A stretch of 64,000 bases of DNA from Vermamoeba vermiformis (lineage: Eukaryota > Tubulinea > Echinamoebida): contig JBEWZL010000124.1 of assembly GCA_045837725.1 (NCBI GenBank), positions 310,001 through 374,000 on the forward strand, read 5' to 3'. A model generated the notes under the pieces. The model was not told where the DNA came from. It saw nothing but the letters and a program-made list of their open reading frames with translations, and did not search any database. The position numbers and the translations under genes are program-made. Shown here piece by piece: positions 11,304 to 22,460 of the stretch (its first letter is position 1; each line of letters begins with the position of its first letter).

Positions 11304-13298
11304 ATGGATGGTGCCAACGAGGCCTTGCTTGGCGGTCTTAGTTCTATGTAAGTGATAATAATGACTCATATATTTATTTTTATCTTATTTTATCATCATA
11401 TTTAATTTTAAATCACTTTTAAAAATAATGCGCGTGTCAGACCGTTATAAATTGGGCGCGATTGAGGATCTACCCGTCTCCGCTTATCCATCCGATTACA
11501 GTCGTACTAATATAAATTATTAGAGAAAAGAAACAACATAAAAAAGAAAACAGAAGCAAGAAAGCTGCTCTGATCGTGATCGGCATCTTCACTTTCTTGT
11601 ATTGCATTGCTGAGCTTGCTGCAGGTACGTCTAAGGATTCCACGATGAAAACAGCATTAATGCAGTATTGTTAGCAATATACACATCGTCTCTCGCACTA
11701 CTGAGCGACGGATTTCACAATCTATCGGATGTGTTATCGCTAAGCATTGCTTATTGGGCCATACAGGCATGTAATAGTGATTATTTAATCTTTACAATTC
11801 TAGAAGTTTACAAAGTTGAGGCTCCAGAAGATTCTGACATTTGAGTTAGGCATCTGAGAAAGGCAAATCTGACTCGATGACTTATGGCTGGAAACGAACA
11901 GAAGTAATTGGAGGTCTTATTAACGGCACTTTCTTACTTGCATTGGCCTTATACATCATTATGGACGCGATTCCTCGCTTTATTGAGCCAGTCAAACTGC
12001 CTTCCGGCTACATCTTTATGATTGTTGCTGGCGCAGGCCTTTTTATTAATTTAATAGGCACTATAGTATTTGCAGGTAAGAGAAAAGATTCGATTTGAAA
12101 TATTGTAGAGATTCACACGAGCGCGTGGCCGGATAATTTACACTGATTTTTCTTAATTTAGCCACTGGAACTCATGCGCATCAACACGTGCACGAGGACG
12201 GAGACGATCATCACGGTCACAGCCACGGCCATGGTCATAGCCACGGTGCCAAGAAGAAGAAAAAACACGATCATAATGGTCACGACGAGCACAAGAAGGA
12301 TAAGAAAAAAGAAAAGAAACATGATCACGACCACGACCACGATCATGAACATGATTATGAGCATAAGAAAGACAAAAAGAAAAAGAAACACAATCATGAC
12401 CACGACCATGATCACGATCACGAAAAAACATACGACAAAGAAACAAGTACGTGGAAATCTATTCTAATGTTTCTGTGATAGCACTAACTTGCCGTTTAAT
12501 AGCCCAAGACTTCAATATGCGAGCCGTGTTCTTGCATTATTTGGGTGACGCAGTTTCATCGGGCCTAGTGTTGGGCACTGGTGTATTGATGCACTTTTAC
12601 GAGGATAAGAAGTGGATTGTATATGCTGATCCTGCATCAAGGTACGGACTATAGTACATCTTGCGAGGGTTTAATGACAATTACTGATCGCTCTTTAGTT
12701 TGCTCATTGTGGGCATTGTGTTGGCCACGACCATTCCTCTTGTACGAAGCTGTGCTGCCATTCTCATGCAACGTACACCTGGCCGTGTCGATATTAAGAA
12801 AATGAAACAAGATTTACGCACAGTACGTTAAGGAACCCCTAAGCAGTGACTTAGATCTGATCGGCTAACAACGACTTTTAGATCCCAGGCTTGGTGAACA
12901 TTCACGACTTGCACGTGTGGCAATTAGGTGACGATATGAGCATCGGAACAATTCACATTACTTGTCAACGAAGCGAGAATCCACGAGACTATGAGGACAT
13001 GCTCGATGAAGTCAAGCGAGTGTTCCACAAGTTCGGTGTTCATAGCACTACCGTGCAGCCTGAATTCGTGTCGGGGCCTGTGGTGCCTGAAGAGTGCCAG
13101 CAGAACTGCGTGGAGGAGTGCGAAGAAGATTGGTGTTGTAGGGAAGATGCGGTGGAGATGCCGAGTGTAAACACTAACTACAATACGTTCAATGGCAATA
13201 ATTCAGTTAATGCCGCTCCCCATGAAGTCTTATTCGGCAATTCACCAGCAAATCCAGCGGACATTAATAATCCAGCGGGCTACAACCACATTGTCTGA
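11304..13298 (+). CDS. Cation-diffusion-facilitator zinc transporter (ZnT) with long His-rich loop
   Basis: Eight exons: 11304-11347, 11524-11624, 11675-11766, 11850-12075, 12162-12446, 12503-12641, 12699-12822 and 12882-13298. Six membrane helices can be seen. The two transport-site motifs are intact: SDGFHNLSD (HxxxD) in helix 2 and HYLGD (HxxxD) in helix 5. Between helices 4 and 5 lies a cytosolic loop of about 90 residues packed with His alternating with Asp/Gly and Lys runs. The C-terminal cytosolic domain shows [11 protein letters not shown] and the ferredoxin-like fold of CDF proteins, then a cysteine-rich tail ([15 protein letters not shown]) and Asn-rich end. CDF proteins export Zn2+ from cytosol into vesicles or out of the cell. 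The third intron has an ambiguous, GC-type donor. Confidence 0.95.
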
Positions 13299-13439
13299 AA
13301 CCTCTTTGTAAATAAAACAAAATGTTGAATAGAAGAACACAAGAGAACAGCTGTTAGCTTTGCTTGTATTATATATTCGTTGGACAATGTAGGATTGAAC
13401 TTTCACGTGGCCATTCCGGCAGACAAGAATTTTATCGCT

Positions 13440-13545
13440 CCATCTGCTTAGAAAACTCTACGGACCCAAAACAAAAACCGAGAAATTTTCCAATGCTGCC
13501 ATTCTAAAATGTAAGCATTATATACAAATATATATTTATCTTACT
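13440..13545 (+). repeat. Degenerate partial copy of DDX46 exon 4 / intron 4 boundary
   Basis: The stretch around 13502-13545 (ATTCTAAAAT then GTAAG, then an ATATATATTTAT tract) nearly repeats the exon 4/intron 4 junction at about 14374-14420. The preceding bases back to about 13450 also resemble exon 4 loosely. It lies just upstream of the DDX46 start and has no open frame of its own. Confidence 0.45.
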
Positions 13546-13574
13546 ATCCATTACGAATCCCTACAAACCACTAA

Positions 13575-16214
13575 ATGATGGCTTTAAAACTCACTGGAAA
13601 GAGAAATCGTTGCGCCGATTTTGGATTTGACATGGACGAGCCCTCAGCAAAGCGTCAATGCACAAAAAGTACGTAATTGAATATAGATATTATTAATATA
13701 GATATTATAAATTAATTGCAATTCACCAAGGACAGATCTAACCTCTTGATCATTTTTAGGTAACCAGAACGAAGACATCCAAAAAAGACGCGAGAAATTA
13801 TTTGCTTGGAGCCAAAATATGAAAACTGAAGAGCCGCCTGCTACTAATAACTCTTCAAATGTGGCTAACGAAGTTGATACTTTGGATGCATTCATGGTTG
13901 GCATTGAAAACAAGGTACAGCAACTGCGCAATGAGTCGCTGATGAAAATAAATGCCGAGAGCCAAATGGTAAGTTTATTATGATTAGTAATAATGAGCAC
14001 AAGATACTTACACCTAACTCTTTGCCTCGTAGAAAGTCGAGATCGAGGAGCCGCAGGTTGAAAAGTCTAGTGATCAAGCGATCGCGTTTATTAACAAGAC
14101 CGGCAAGAAGAACTTAGAGCAAGTAGACCACGCGACAATGGACTATATTGCATTCAGAAAAGACTTGTACGTTGAGGTGCCGGACATCGCTAAAATGACC
14201 GACGAGCAAGTCTCTGCTTATAGAGCTCAATTAGACGACATTAAGATTAGGGTAAGTATTAGCATTGTTATACCATATTCTTTCCTTTACTAAAACAAGA
14301 TACGAAACAGCTTTTTTTTCATAGGGAAAAGATTGTCCTAAGCCAATCAAGAACTTCAGCCAGTGTGGCTTAAATTCTAAAATGTAAGTATTATACAAAA
14401 ATATATATTTATTTTGCTAACGGCGCGAAATATAACAGAACAGAGCTACAACACAATTTTTTTGTTAATCTAGATTGTCCGTGCTGAAGAAGTCTGAGAT
14501 CGATAAGCCAACTCCTATTCAAGCTCAAGCCTTGCCTGCAATCATGAGTGGACGAGACGTGATTGGCATTGCTAAGACAGGCTCGGGCAAGACTTTGGCG
14601 TACTTGTTGCCCCTGATCAGACACATCTTGGACCAACCTCCACGCACCCCAAGTGACGGACCTATCGCATTAATTATGGCCCCAACGCACGAGCTTGTCA
14701 TTCAAATCAACGACGAGTTGAAAAAGTTCAAGGCTGTCACCGGCATCAGAAGCACGGCTGTGTACGGTGGTGCAGGAGTGGCCAGTCAAATTGGAGACTT
14801 GAAGCGTGGTGCTGAAGTGGTCGTGTGCACTCCTGGACGCATGATTGATCTGTTGTGCAAGAACAAAGGACGAATCACAAACCTTAAGCGCGTTACTTTC
14901 GTCGTTTTGGACGAAGCTGATCGCATGTTCGACATGGGATTTGAAGTGCAAATTCGAAAGATCATCGCCAACATCAGACCTGAACGACAAGTGGTCATGT
15001 TCTCTGCAACTTTTCCACGGGTAGTTGAGACCGCAGCTCGTTCTCTCTTGTCCAACCCTCTTGAAGTCACTGTCCAAGGCAAAACTATCGTTGCTGATAC
15101 CATCGACCAGTTCGTTGAAGTTGTGACTGAAGAGCAGAAACTGGCACGTGCAATGGAAGTGATAACAGCTTGGTACGACAAGGGCAGCATTCTCATCTTC
15201 GTGGACACGCAACAAGCAGCAGACCTGTTGTTCAGAGACATCATCAGATCTGGCTACGCTTGTGTCACACTCCACGGAGGAAAAGAACAAGTTGATCGTG
15301 AAGCCACCATTTCTGACTTTCGACGTGGTCACGTGAAGATTATGATAGCTACATCAGTCGCAGCACGTGGTCTAGATGTGCCATCCATTCGCTTGGTGCT
15401 TAACTACGATGTGCCGAATCACTTGCAAGATTACATTCATCGCGTGGGGCGTACCGGACGTGCTGGTAACCACGGCACAGCCATCACTTTCATCACGCCA
15501 GAAGAGGACCAATACTCGCCAGACCTCGTCAAAGCTCTCAAAGACGCAAAGTTGGCCATTCCCTCACCGTTGGAAGAGTTGTACAATCAATTCCAAGCCA
15601 AACTTCATCAAGGTACAGCTCGACGCCATGTGGGAGGCTACTTGAGAGTGCAGGACAAATCCGCAAAGAAAGAAGAGGAACGCAAACGCGAGAGAAAGAG
15701 ACAGATGATGTTGGCTGACGAGGAGTATGTTGACAGTGATGACGAGCTCTCAGCTGGACACGAGAGCGAAGAGCAAGAAGAGGTCGAGTGCAAGGCCGTG
15801 GCCGAGAAGTCAATGCCTACACGTCCCAATGAAGGCGCGATGACCAGTCAAATGGCCACCATTGAAATGTTGAAGCAGCGATTGAATGCCAAGCTGCAGC
15901 AATCAAACACAGTACTAAGCGAGCATGAAGAGTTCGAAATCAACGAGTACCCGCAGAATGTGCTGTATAAAGTCACAAACAAAGAAGCGCTGCGCCAGAT
16001 CCAAGATATCACCGGATGCAACGTGACAAAGAAAGGTTTTTACGTCGCACCTGGTCGCAAGCCTCCTACCGGCGAGAGAAAGTTGTACTTGTTAATTGAA
16101 GGCAACAACCTCGAAATTCAAACAGCTAAGGCAGAAATCAAGAAAAGGTTGGAAGAAGCCGTTTGTAACATGCATCCCGAAAGATCCGTTGAAAGAAGAT
16201 TTACCGTTGTATAA
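13575..16214 (+). CDS. DDX46: DEAD-box spliceosomal helicase DDX46/Prp5
   Basis: Five exons: 13575-13668, 13760-13968, 14033-14251, 14325-14383 and 14474-16214; 773 residues. The N-terminal region carries the LDAFM motif (DTLDAFM) and MDYIAFRKDLYVEVPDI, both typical of Prp5/DDX46. The helicase core is complete: Q-motif (KPTPIQAQALP), Walker A AKTGSGKT, PTHEL, DEAD (VLDEADRMF), SAT (FSATFP), ARGLDV and HRVGRTGR. The C-terminus has an acidic Ser/Glu stretch and a KH-like end segment. Prp5 bridges U1 and U2 snRNPs and remodels U2 at branch-site recognition, fitting such an intron-rich genome. Shorter than the human protein (about 1030 residues) because the N-terminal RS region is missing. Confidence 0.95.
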
Positions 16215-16357
16215 CACCTTGTTATCGAAGTGTGTAACCTCTACCATATTATAAACATCAGAATTATTTTCGCTAATTTCTATTTTTGGTAAAGCAAAAA
16301 ACTTTAAAAAGTAATTACGAAGTTTTTACTTCTTAATCACAAGCAAGTAACAACAAT

Positions 16358-16594
16358 ATGTCAGCCACAAGCGGAAAAAAATTAAAGAAGATCACCCCGG
16401 GGGGTACTTGCCTTCAATCATACCCTTGCCAGCATCCAGAAACAGTGCTCGAGTACGAAGACGGAACGACTGAAGTAGTTGATTTGGGCGGAGGTCGGGC
16501 AGTAGACCTGTGTCGTGAGCATAAAATTCCAGTTCCATCTCATTGGAAATATGTAGCGAGAAAAAGGAAACGTGTAACCTGCCAAATCATCTAA
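16358..16594 (+). CDS. Small single-exon protein with Cys/His pairs, unknown
   Basis: Intronless 78-residue frame with a good start context (CAACAATATG). Basic ends flank a compact core with TCLQSYPCQHPE and DLCREHKIPVPSHW, which could form a small zinc site, and GTTEVVDLGGG. No family recognised. It is placed 143 bases after DDX46 on the same strand, with a 3' region of ordinary AT-rich sequence. Confidence 0.55.
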   Translation: MSATSGKKLKKITPGGTCLQSYPCQHPETVLEYEDGTTEVVDLGGGRAVDLCREHKIPVPSHWKYVARKRKRVTCQII

Positions 16595-17148
16595 AAATAA
16601 TATTTTAAACCAACTTTGCGTGAAACCAAATCCAACTTCAATCCAACCGAATCCAAAATAACGACCGAATTTCAAGGTGATAACCAAGAATTAGGTTGTT
16701 TATGATTATAAACACCTATTCTCATTGTGCCAAGGCCAATTTTGTTGTGTATGCCTAATTTTTATCGAACTACCGACGCGCGAACCAAAAAAAAAAAAAA
16801 TTCAATTTGTACGGCTGGATTCGAACTTGGAAAATTTACTGTTTACAGTACATGATAAATAAAAATAAACTAAGTTACGTCCCTCATTAAAATATCGCTG
16901 AAGCTGTTGAGCATCGCTTGCACAATTAAAATTAGCTTTTTAAGTAATTTTCGACATGTATCCAATAGCAGCAAAAGCTATATATCTGACTTTACCTATA
17001 AATACATTGAAAAAAACTTTGCTTATAAATCCCAGCCAATTATAATTAATTTCGAAATTCGGCAAAATTTATTTTCAATTCCAAAATAAATCCGTGACAT
17101 TAATAAGCTTAAGAACTCAGAAATAATACTGTATCACTACACACCAAC
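16595..17148. other. AT-rich intergenic region, no gene seen
   Basis: About 550 bases between convergent small genes. It contains an A14 run near 16787-16800 and a GGATTCGAAC stretch that resembles a tRNA T-loop in isolation but has no matching stems. Nothing else is recognisable. Confidence 0.5.
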
Positions 17149-17457
17149 TTATTTCATCTTGTTAAATGGAGCGAAATACATCTCAACCAGTTCCCAATCA
17201 TCAAAATAACCAGGAACTGTATTTTGCCGTATGGTTACAGATACTCCAGAAGGCTGGGGATACAACTCTATCCTTTCTTGAGTCTTGGAGTCCAAGGTTC
17301 TATAAACAAGCCAAACATCATCCCTTTTGGTCGCATTTTCGTAAGTTAGGCCCTGATAACGAAGAGGAGGGTTATTTTTGGGGCCAAACCATTCCCACAG
17401 TGTGCTTGTATGTGAAGGAGTGAACTTGATAGGGTGTTGTGGGTTGTCAAATTGCAT
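17149..17457 (-). CDS. Small unknown protein (about 102 residues)
   Basis: Single-exon frame from the ATG at 17457. Composition looks like a real folded protein: STLWEWFGPKNN, LRYQGLTYENA, KRDDVWLVYRTLD, IELYPQPSGVSVTIRQ, GYFDDWELVEMYFAPFNK. No signal peptide, membrane helix or recognised motif. Tryptophan-rich and beta-like; function unknown. Confidence 0.55.
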   Translation of the reverse strand: MQFDNPQHPIKFTPSHTSTLWEWFGPKNNPPLRYQGLTYENATKRDDVWLVYRTLDSKTQERIELYPQPSGVSVTIRQNTVPGYFDDWELVEMYFAPFNKMK

Positions 17458-17854
17458 ATTGAATAATGACAAAAATGGGCGCCGGAAACAAATACTTTTG
17501 CTGTTTATTGCAAGACGACGGAAGGAGTTGCAGTTATTCTGAGTACGCAATCTGTATCAACTGTCTACGACCTCCCACCTTGAAAATAATACCTACGAAT
17601 CTCTACAAAACGAACTTTGTACGATGGTGCTTATGTTGTCGTTGCTGGAAACTTCTGGCCCAAATAAATTCCCAAATTTCACTAGGCAACTGTATTGTGC
17701 GTTAGGCTTGTACTCCATAAGGCTGTATATTTGAACAATCTTGGGTTAAATAATATATTAATGGTTAATGCGTTGACGATGAGATTCTCCGGACGGTTAG
17801 ATCTATGCTAAAAAAATGTTTAACTCTAAAATCACAAATGGTATTCAGCTCTAT
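17458..17854. other. Intergenic region, no gene supported
   Basis: About 400 bases between the small gene's start and the U1A/U2B'' stop. A plus-strand open stretch with many cysteines (17466-17705) has no family resemblance and overlaps the probable promoter, so I do not call it. Confidence 0.45.
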
Positions 17855-18956
17855 TTAAGACTTGGCAAAAGTAATAACGAGAGCGTGATCGTTGTCCATT
17901 CTGAAGCCCTGCAGACTGCCCATAGCCACACCCGATTGAATTTCATCGTCGAATTCTACGAAGGCAATGCCCTTGCGGCCCGGCACCATAGCGACGTCCT
18001 TGAAGCCAGTGAAGGGCTGGAATATCGCGACAACTTGTTCTTTCGTCGTCTCTTCGGGCACGTTTTGAAGGAAAAGAATTTTGTTTGGCATCTCCATCTG
18101 GGTCGGCATAATGACCTGTTGAGGTTGTTGTGCGCGTGCTGCTTCTGTTTCTTGTCGCTTGTTAGGTCCTTGGTTCTTATCTATTCATCAATTAGCGTTA
18201 GTATTGTTCGTAAAGCAGATCCAGCGGTCGCGTAACGGATCGGATCCTTAACGAGTCTTGCTCTGTAAGGCTTGTTATACGTATATAATGAACTTACTAT
18301 CTTCAGCTTTTCGTTTTTTATCTTCCTTTCGCTTCTGACGAGGTACGTAAGTGCCATCAAGACGAGCTACGACATCCGACTTGGCGCGAGCATAAGAAAC
18401 TTTCTAAAATTCCAAATAATATTAATATCGTATATAATATCATTTAGTCACCGCCTACTACGCATATATTATTTTAAAATTATTCTGAGTACTTACAATT
18501 GGTTTTTCGAAAAAGTTGAAGTTGCCCATCTGTCGAACGGCAGCGGCGGCTGAAGCAATGTCCTTAAACACGATAAAGGCTTGTCCTCGCATCTTCCAAT
18601 TTCGGCTAGCGTGAATGTCCAAAATCGGTCCGAATTGTGAGAACAAAGCGTAAAGTGCGCGCCTCAAATCTGTGGTTACGAAATATTAGAATTATTCGAT
18701 TATTAATTATTGTAAAATGATATTTATGCGTATTGTGAATACTCTACGCCATATAGCAAATGAGAGAAGCAATTACAAAAATTATTGAAAAAAATATCAG
18801 ATTAATTTTCGAAATAATATTACGATTGCATATTGAGCACTATACGCATCAACAAATAATTAATAAAATATAATTACCATCTTCTTTGATTTTATCGTTG
18901 ATATTATTGATATAAACAGTCTGATTCGGCAAAGCATCCTCTGTTTTTGTGGCCAT
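17855..18956 (-). CDS. SNRPB2: U1A/U2B''-type snRNP protein with two RRMs
   Basis: Four exons: 18956-18878, 18669-18497, 18403-18298 and 18180-17855; 227 residues, matching the roughly 225 of U2B''. RRM1: NQTVYINNINDKI (RNP2), LYALFSQFGPILDI, RGQAFIVFKD (RNP1), then VSYARAKSD. A Lys/Glu and Gln-rich linker follows. RRM2: KILFLQNVPEETTKEQV, KGIAFVEFDDE, ALVITFAKS at the stop. These proteins bind stem-loops of U1 or U2 snRNA in the spliceosome; many protists have a single protein doing both jobs, and I cannot tell which this is. Divergent from CCZ1. Confidence 0.94.
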
Positions 18957-19148
18957 GTTGTCTTATTGTATTTAAATAACTAAGAACCAATGGGGATGTT
19001 GATTATAGGTCGAATAAACAAGCCAAATCAACGCAGAAAAATTCTTTCGCTTTTGGCAAGAGAAAGCAAAATTTGATCGTCAAATTTTTTTGGATCGAGG
19101 TTTTGACAGGCAAAATCGGCTCTAATTGTTGCAATAAGGCCTATAATC
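18957..19148. promoter_or_regulatory. Divergent promoter region of U2B''-like and CCZ1 genes
   Basis: The 192 bases between the two start codons contain AT-rich tracts and two GATC words but no motif I can name. Confidence 0.35.
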
Positions 19149-21245
19149 ATGACCACATTACCAGCAGCCTTAGAAAAGTTCTTTGTATTTTGTCCTCGGC
19201 TCGGTCCACGAGAAGAAACCGAGCATGAAAAAGTATTATTTTTTTATCCACTAGATGCGAGTTCAAATCAGCAGCAATCCGACATTGGCATTACAGAAGC
19301 ATTTGTTAATTTTGCTAAGTAAGAATTGTAATTTTGCGTTTAAGCTCAACTGCAGATCTGCCATTAAAATTCAAATTAAATATTGGATATTATTGTTTAC
19401 GCACGCTATTAATTTCCTCATATTTTATACCCTATATTAATAATAAATTGACATTTAATCAGAACTTTCTCGGATGTACCGTGCGATTATGTCCACACCG
19501 AAAAACATCGCAAAGCTATTATAGAGCCCGAAGAAGGCATTTGGTTTGTCTTAGTAGGTCTTATATACACTATAATTACATTATTATATGCTTATAATAT
19601 TGACATTAGGACATTCGAAACTCGTGTACAATTAAAAGCAACAAAGAAATTGAATGGCACGGCGATGAACTCGACGATATTGGCCTCAAAACATTAGTCA
19701 AACAAATGTACAAAATATTTACCGTAAGTACAATATTATAATCGTATTAATAAGGCGGATCTAATGCCCGCGTTAGTTTTTCAATGGCACTTGCGAACAA
19801 ATACTCAAAGAAAAATCAGCAGACGAGCTGCGCAACAAATTGAAATCGACATTGATGCAGTACTTGCCGCTAATCAATTTAGATCACGTGGATATATTCA
19901 CTGCATTGGACGGTACGGGCCTTTACAGTTCACTGAAAATTATCAACTACTTACCTCATTCATAATTGACGTTAGAACGCGTGATAATACGTTAAATAGA
20001 TAATATTGTAACTCATTAGCAGCTCTCTTTCATCGTTAAACTGCCATTGTTGTCGGATCTGATTTTGACGATTTTATTTTCTAGGTATTAAGTTCCATCC
20101 AGTGAACAAGAATATATACTTGAAGATCCAATCGTTCGTTAATGGCGTCGAGCATAGTTTTGAACAAATTCATTACACTTGTTTCTTATTCAAAGATAGT
20201 TTAATATGGAGTGGATTAGAACAAGACGATATTAAGATTTTAATCAAGTTTTTGGTACGTATAATATCGTAGTATTAGTATATTGTTGTATAATGATATT
20301 TATATGCATATAGAATGACAATAGGTCTCGACTTGATGGAAAAACTGAATTCGTAACGGGACCTGATGATTTAAATATGAAAAACGCGAAGATTAATGCA
20401 CCAAAAGTATTCGTGGGCGATGCTTCTAAGAATAAGCTGGCCGCTTATCATTTAATTATCTACCAGGTACCTCCCTATTTGAAATGCTTCAGGATCTAGT
20501 TGCCCGCTCAAAATTTGTTTCTTTACGTTCGCTTTAAATCGATAATATAATCTAATATTTATATCTTTATATAGCTTATGGGCATTACATGCGTATATTT
20601 GATCGACGTAAACGCGCCAATCACGCCACAGTTTTTCCATCAATTAAGAGGGGTAATTAAGCCTCAAATTGAGTTCTTAGCACCGATTATAGAGAACAAT
20701 TATACACCAGGGTACGTTATACCATAATATATTATCGCGTTTTGTACGTATTGCTAACGTTGTTGTCCCGTGTAGCGGCGAGCAAAACTACAAGTACATC
20801 TACTTCAACCAAATGAACTTGGCCATGAAAACATCGCTAGTATCGCCGATGAATAGTCCTAAAATCAACAAAGTACTCACGCAGATGCATTCTGACTTTG
20901 AAACGTAAGCAGATCTCTCGTGTGCAGATTCGGAAATTTAACTTGCAGTTTCGGTGCTCTAACACTCAGTGCAATTTTGTTACTTATACTTTATTTATAG
21001 TGCTACTGACGGCTTGAGCGAAGTTATTGTACGCACGGCTGAAGACACTTGGATCGTCGGTAAAAAGTCCGATCAACGAGAGCTGTTTGTTATTTTTGAT
21101 CAAAAGAATGCCAATTTGATGGATATTAATAGTAAGTCTCGGTAATTATCGTTGCGTTTTCTTATAGCTAAAAACTAATTATTTTCGAACAGATGAGGTC
21201 AAAGAACTTAGTGCTACATACTTCAACAATATTTTCATCGAATAA
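19149..21245 (+). CDS. CCZ1: Vacuolar fusion protein CCZ1 homologue
   Basis: Ten exons that join in frame. The N-terminal longin domain begins with the family block FFVFCPRLGPREETEHEKVLFFYP and IGITEAFVNFAKTFS (two blocks, split by the first intron), then EEGIWFVLDIRN. The middle shows SLIWSGLEQDDIKILIKFL, and the C-terminus KYIYFNQMNLAMK, ATDGLSEVIVRT, DTWIVGKKSDQRELFVIFDQ and KELSATYFNNIFI at the stop, all characteristic of CCZ1. With MON1, CCZ1 forms the exchange factor that activates Rab7 on late endosomes and autophagosomes. The stop is 25 bases from that of the convergent small gene at 21271. Confidence 0.93.
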
Positions 21246-21270
21246 AACTGAGCGATTAATTAATCATTTA

Positions 21271-21633
21271 TTATTTAAATGAATAGAAAATAGTTGTCGC
21301 GAGTACCGCTAAAGCGAACCAAGCAAAGAAGCGAAGAGCAGCGCGTGAGCAGGCGTTAGCTTTCTCGACTTCTAAGTCTACAATCGTCTGGCAATTGCGG
21401 CACCTCATGTGAGAGTACTCCTTGGCCACAGCATGCACTAAACAGATCAGCTCTTGACAACCACGGCACTTGGTGTGTGCAGCAAGGGTGCAGTCTGCGA
21501 TGGAACAGGCAGGTGCGTGAATAGCTATGCGAACTTCTTTCGCTTTAGAAGACTTTTCGTTGTCGCATGGCGTGGCACTGGCTCGTGGACCTGATTGTGG
21601 CGGAGTTTGTAGTTGTGATGCAGTAGTTTGCAT
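21271..21633 (-). CDS. Tail-anchored protein with AN1-like zinc finger
   Basis: Intronless, 120 residues from the ATG at 21633. A Ser/Thr/Pro-rich N-terminus precedes a dense Cys/His block: CSIADC, CRGC, ELICLVH, YSHMRCRNC, with overall spacing CX4C-X7-CX2C-X4-CX2H-X7-HX2CX2C, close to but not the same as AN1 fingers. The C-terminus is a single hydrophobic helix (RFFAWFALAVLATTIFYSF) ending at the stop, as in tail-anchored ER or mitochondrial outer-membrane proteins. No signal peptide. Function unknown; AN1 proteins in other organisms deal with ubiquitin and p97 substrates, but that link is only by analogy. Confidence 0.7.
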   Translation of the reverse strand: MQTTASQLQTPPQSGPRASATPCDNEKSSKAKEVRIAIHAPACSIADCTLAAHTKCRGCQELICLVHAVAKEYSHMRCRNCQTIVDLEVEKANACSRAALRFFAWFALAVLATTIFYSFK

Positions 21634-22069
21634 GTCTTAATTGATGATGTTGGGTTTGGGTTGTGGTAGTTGCGGTGAATATTAGACGATTCTAATCGAC
21701 CTCGTCTTATATCCCGAGACTTGCGCACATTTGCAGCTTTTACCAAGTTGCGCGTTTCGAATTTACGTAACTCTCAAATGTTCCGCGATAAATCATGTAC
21801 TGGCCTACCGCTCGAAACTGAAGGCCTGTTGTGACGAACAACTACATAAATATTACTTAAAAGACAATCCTATCGTGTGGCGAGGCTTCTAATTATGCTA
21901 AAGGTTTGCAAACGAAATTAAAGATTCGGACGGATAGTGTTCGGGCTCCAAAGTGCAGACTTGGTTCTTATATAGAAAATTTTAATGCGGTTAGTTAATT
22001 GCTTTGTACAAAAGGATGTTTGGCTGGAAATATTACAAGTTCTGAGTTCGAACGGATCGCTCGAGCTGA
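21634..22069. other. Region with an orphan coding-like stretch
   Basis: On the plus strand about 21690-21894 is an open frame without an ATG that reads like protein near its end: KCSAINHVLAYRSKLKACC, then YYLKDNPIVWRGF and a stop. It could be the last exon of a short gene whose first exon I cannot find. The rest, including the 3' flank of the CX9C gene, shows nothing recognisable. Confidence 0.3.
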
Positions 22070-22460
22070 TTATTTTTTTTGCTGAGAAGCGGCGAGCATG
22101 CACTTGTTATAAGCATCTCGCTCTTTCTTGCAAAGCAAAATACCTCTCAATGCGGCATCGTCGTCCTAAGTAATTGTACTGTAAGCCACTTCGATAAGCA
22201 AAAAGTGTTTTTCATGATCGGATCCAAAATAATCCACAAAAAATCGAAATAATTATAATTAGCTCATGTATGTGACTTACTTGATCACTTTTCATTTCTC
22301 CATTGGTTGTAAAGCAAAAGAAAAATCGAGCAGCGACTTCACGGCATTCTTTTTTGGTTGTAGGAAAGAAATCCGCTAATTGGACGTCCTCAACGCGTGG
22401 TCGTTGATTTAATGGCTCTACTACAGTAGTATTCGTGTTGGTATTGGTGCTTGTAGACAT
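22070..22460 (-). CDS. Twin CX9C mitochondrial intermembrane-space type protein
   Basis: Two exons: 22460-22281 and 22165-22070; 91 residues. After a Thr/Asn-rich N-terminus come two helices, each with CX9C: CREVAARFFFC and CKKERDAYNKC. This paired pattern defines the coiled-coil-helix-coiled-coil-helix proteins imported by the Mia40 disulfide relay and used in respiratory-chain assembly. Linker between pairs is about 22 residues. The exact orthologue (COX19, CMC, COA or another) is not clear. The second exon is too short to be noticed on its own; phase and length both support the splice. Confidence 0.85.

Noticed and set aside
12153-12467. Open frames on the opposite strand and in another plus-strand frame over the ZnT His-rich loop
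   Set aside because: They are by-products of the repetitive CAC/GAC/AAG sequence and have no domain or splice support.
16805-16840. GGATTCGAAC resembling a tRNA T-loop on the minus strand
   Set aside because: The flanking bases do not form the T stem, and no acceptor, D or anticodon arm can be drawn.
17466-17705. Cysteine-rich plus-strand frame beside the small gene at 17149
   Set aside because: No domain match and it overlaps the probable promoter of the minus-strand gene.
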